Shown piece by piece: positions 6,453 through 7,881 of a DNA stretch of 7,881 bases. The stretch spans positions 1 through 7,881 of the forward strand of contig CANLWQ010000087.1 of NCBI GenBank assembly GCA_947494405.1, given 5' to 3'. A program made the position numbers and the translations under genes. The notes below the pieces were generated by a model. The model saw nothing but the letters and a program-made list of their open reading frames with translations, made no database searches and had not been told where the DNA came from. Source of the stretch: Comamonadaceae bacterium (GTDB lineage Bacteria > Pseudomonadota > Gammaproteobacteria > Burkholderiales > Burkholderiaceae_C). Numbering within the stretch: position 1 is the first letter of the stretch; each line of letters begins with the position of its first letter.

Positions 6453-7253
6453 TTAAAAATGGTATTGGGCTTTCAAACCAATCTCTCGGGTGGTGTTGGC
6501 AGGTTCAAACCAGCCCTTGTAAACCTCAGACTTTGCAATATTCCAATAAGAAACAGTGGGCCCAAACGACATGTTTGCAAACCTGAGCATCATGGCCAGC
6601 CTGAATCCGTAACCTTTGTTTTGATCCAAGCTGACATTTTCTAGATTCAGCTTGGTGTCCGCAAGTTGAGCCTTCTGAACGCCGCTTATCAAATGGGCAT
6701 ATTCCACGGTTGTTGACAAAACCGATTGATCGGAAAACTTGATTCTGTGAACAACGCCCAGGGGGACAGTGGTGTAACTGCTGTCACGCCGATATCCTGC
6801 AGGGTTGCTTCGCAAATCGTTGTGCAACAAGCGCAAACCCAATCCAGCATAAGGCGCCAAGACATAAGTTCCCATGTCAAAATCCTTGCCCAAAATAAGG
6901 CGTCCCTCGACATAACGGTTGGGTGTATCGCTGATAGTGCCGTCCTTAGGGCTTTCGTAATCTGCGGCCCCAGTGGCGTAGCGTATATCGCCGCCAATGA
7001 ACCAAGTCTTTCCTTGGTTCGGCCACTGCGAACCAAAAGCATAGGTGCCCGAGTATTCGATACCTATGTTTTGGGCCTTCAATGTCATGACATTGGGCTC
7101 AGCATATGTGTATTTAGAGACTGAGACACCCACACTGTTTTCTGTTTTTGACTCAAGATCTGCGCCTTTGGCTGGTAACAAGGTCATGGCAAACATTGAA
7201 CTGCAAAGAGAAAGAAAAAAGATGCGGCAAAGATTTTGTCGGTAGGTATTCAT
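6453..7253 (-). CDS. Outer-membrane beta-barrel protein of unknown function
   Basis: A 266-aa protein from ATG 7253. A TTG at 7289 would add 12 residues ahead of the signal peptide and is unlikely. Residues 1 to about 31 are a signal peptide (basic MNTYRQNLCR, hydrophobic FFLSLCSSMFAMTLL, cleavage near AKG|AD). The mature chain is a series of amphipathic strands: VGVSVSKYTYAEP, NIGIEYSGTYAFG, WFIGGDIRYATG, RYVEGRLILGKDF, YVLAPYAGLGLRLLHND, VLSTTVEYAHL, GYGFRLAMMLRF, and the final GLKAQYHF, whose terminal Phe is the usual signal for BAM-assisted insertion. The strand count suggests a small barrel of about 8-12 strands. I do not recognise a named family. It lies upstream of the yjb-like operon on the same strand with a 147-base gap, so a linked role in polysaccharide passage or envelope sensing is possible but unproven. 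Confidence 0.75.
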   Translation of the reverse strand: MNTYRQNLCRIFFLSLCSSMFAMTLLPAKGADLESKTENSVGVSVSKYTYAEPNVMTLKAQNIGIEYSGTYAFGSQWPNQGKTWFIGGDIRYATGAADYESPKDGTISDTPNRYVEGRLILGKDFDMGTYVLAPYAGLGLRLLHNDLRSNPAGYRRDSSYTTVPLGVVHRIKFSDQSVLSTTVEYAHLISGVQKAQLADTKLNLENVSLDQNKGYGFRLAMMLRFANMSFGPTVSYWNIAKSEVYKGWFEPANTTREIGLKAQYHF

Positions 7254-7399
7254 TTTTTTTGGTGGAGGGTTGGTGCAAAATTCTTGCAAGCCATATGCGT
7301 GGGTTTTGAAATGTCATACTTCAAGCGGTGATATTAACAACAATAAAAAATGTTTTGCTCTTTTTTTATTTCATGACAAAAGTGATTTAACTACAGCTC

Positions 7400-7405
7400 G
7401 ATAAT
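7400..7405 (+). promoter_or_regulatory. Possible -10 element (GATAAT) for a leaderless transcript
   Basis: GATAAT ends six bases before ATG 7412, so transcription would start at or next to the A of the start codon. No matching -35 is seen at 16-18 bases. The lack of a ribosome binding site fits a leaderless message, but a six-base match in an AT-rich gap can be chance. Confidence 0.3.
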
Positions 7406-7411
7406 GTGGGT

Positions 7412-7729
7412 ATGGACTACACCCTGCCTGTTTGGTTTCTTGACTTGGTCATTGTTTTTTTCCTTTTGGAATGGGGCTGTCTTTATTTTTATTTCAAGCA
7501 CCACCCCCAAGGCCTAACCACATGGGATGTGAGTTTTGCACTGGCACCCGGATTTTTTCTGGTTTTGGGTTTTCGATTCAACGCCCAAGAATCCATATCT
7601 GCTGTTTCGCTTGCTTGTTTGTTTTTAGCGGGTGTGGTGCACGCATTGGATTTGTATTGGCGTATTCAAAAAGCCAAATCTAAAGAGAGTCTGGATGCAA
7701 GTCAGGGTTCAATATCACCTAAAGCCTAG
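7412..7729 (+). CDS. Small three-helix inner-membrane protein, function unknown
   Basis: A 105-aa protein from ATG 7412; an in-frame GTG at 7406 would add two residues. Three hydrophobic segments are seen: residues about 6-28 (VWFLDLVIVFFLLEWGCLYFYF), 40-56 (VSFALAPGFFLVLGFRF) and 62-80 (ISAVSLACLFLAGVVHALDLYW), then a charged cytoplasm-like tail (RIQKAKSKESLD). An acidic Asp11 and Glu20 in the first helix and His77/Asp80 at the end of the third are notable polar positions within or beside membrane segments. I have the impression of similar short unnamed membrane proteins in Burkholderiales genomes but no function for them. No Shine-Dalgarno precedes the start; a -10-like GATAAT lies six bases upstream. 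The 158-base AT-rich region to its left is shared with the divergent barrel gene. Confidence 0.7.
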   Translation: MDYTLPVWFLDLVIVFFLLEWGCLYFYFKHHPQGLTTWDVSFALAPGFFLVLGFRFNAQESISAVSLACLFLAGVVHALDLYWRIQKAKSKESLDASQGSISPKA

Positions 7730-7738
7730 GTTCTTGCA

Positions 7739-7747
7739 TGTTATGAT
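7739..7747 (+). promoter_or_regulatory. Extended -10 promoter of tRNA-Arg
   Basis: TGTTATGAT is an extended -10 (TGn plus TATGAT, 5 of 6 consensus bases), ending 11 bases before the tRNA's first base. The discriminator after it is C-rich (CTGCCCCCAG), as is usual for tRNA and rRNA promoters under stringent (ppGpp/DksA) control. No good -35 is seen, which the extended element can offset. Confidence 0.55.
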
Positions 7748-7758
7748 CTGCCCCCAGT

Positions 7759-7835
7759 GCGGCTGTAGCTCAGTTGGATAGAGTACTTGGCTACGAACCA
7801 AGGGGTCGTGGGTTCGAATCCTGCCAGCCGCACCA
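7759..7835 (+). tRNA. tRNA-Arg (anticodon ACG)
   Basis: A complete 77-base cloverleaf with encoded CCA. The acceptor stem GCGGCTG/CAGCCGC pairs fully. The D arm starts with GCTC and holds AGTTGGATA, the anticodon stem is CTTGG/CCAAG with loop CTACGAA, the T arm is GTGGG-TTCGAAT-CCTGC, and the discriminator base is A. The anticodon ACG (7793-7795) reads CGU and, after TadA converts A34 to inosine, also CGC and CGA. Confidence 0.97.
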
Positions 7836-7844
7836 TTTATATAT

Positions 7845-7881
7845 ATGAGTAAAGCCTTTACCCGCGAGTCTGACAAAGACG
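7845..7881 (+). CDS. greB: Transcription elongation factor GreB, N-terminus only (3' end outside window)
   Basis: ATG 7845 opens a frame to the window end that encodes MSKAFTRESDKD (12 codons). This matches the short N-terminal extension of Burkholderiales GreB proteins. GreB binds the secondary channel of RNA polymerase and stimulates cleavage of backtracked transcripts; none of that domain is in view. The start lies nine bases (TTTATATAT) after the tRNA's CCA, with no room for a normal Shine-Dalgarno outside the tRNA. Only 12 residues support the call. Confidence 0.72.
   Translation, partial: MSKAFTRESDKD

Noticed and set aside
6726..7124. A 132-codon + strand frame opposite the outer-membrane barrel gene.
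   Set aside because: It has no domain-like pattern, and the opposite strand encodes a coherent signal peptide plus beta-barrel ending in Phe.
7759..7835. The tRNA-Arg gene as an island integration site.
   Set aside because: No integrase gene and no repeated copy of the tRNA 3' end were seen in the window, and the neighbours on the tRNA's right are housekeeping genes.

Overview
The window looks like chromosomal DNA of a betaproteobacterium, probably Burkholderiales (Comamonadaceae- or Polynucleobacter-like). The judgement rests on the moderate GC content, the gene families present, and a right edge with tRNA-Arg(ACG) directly followed by a greB whose first residues (MSKAFTRESDKD) match the Burkholderiales form. 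No mobile element, CRISPR array or rRNA was seen.

Left part, + strand (1-1881): the C-terminal NAD-binding RCK/TrkA-N part of a KefB/KefC-type cation:proton antiporter; a 69-codon gene that appears to be a cut-off N-terminus of an exported class I SAM-methyltransferase-like protein; a complete MipA/OmpV outer-membrane protein; and a 42-codon single-helix membrane microprotein that converges on the next gene.

Centre, - strand (6305 down to 1899): a betaproteobacterial version of the enterobacterial yjbEFGH / gfcABCD extracellular-polysaccharide accessory operon. In transcription order it has an Ala/Thr-rich exported YjbE/GfcA-like protein (269 aa), a strong intrinsic terminator, a YjbF/GfcB-like outer-membrane lipoprotein, and a very large YjbH/GfcD-like outer-membrane protein. 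No separate yjbG/gfcC is present. Its signature appears at the N-terminus of the YjbH protein (about residues 48-248), so this gene reads as a natural GfcC-GfcD (YjbG-YjbH) fusion. The terminator after the first gene suggests that the small secreted protein is made in large excess over the outer-membrane machinery. Upstream on the same strand (7253 down to 6453) lies an unrecognised outer-membrane beta-barrel protein that may work with the same system. No glycosyltransferase, wza, wzc or wzx/wzy gene is in view, so the polymer made or exported cannot be identified here.

Right part, + strand (7412-7881): a three-helix small membrane protein that may be translated from a leaderless mRNA, then tRNA-Arg(ACG) with an extended -10 promoter, then the start of greB only 9 nt after the tRNA's CCA end.
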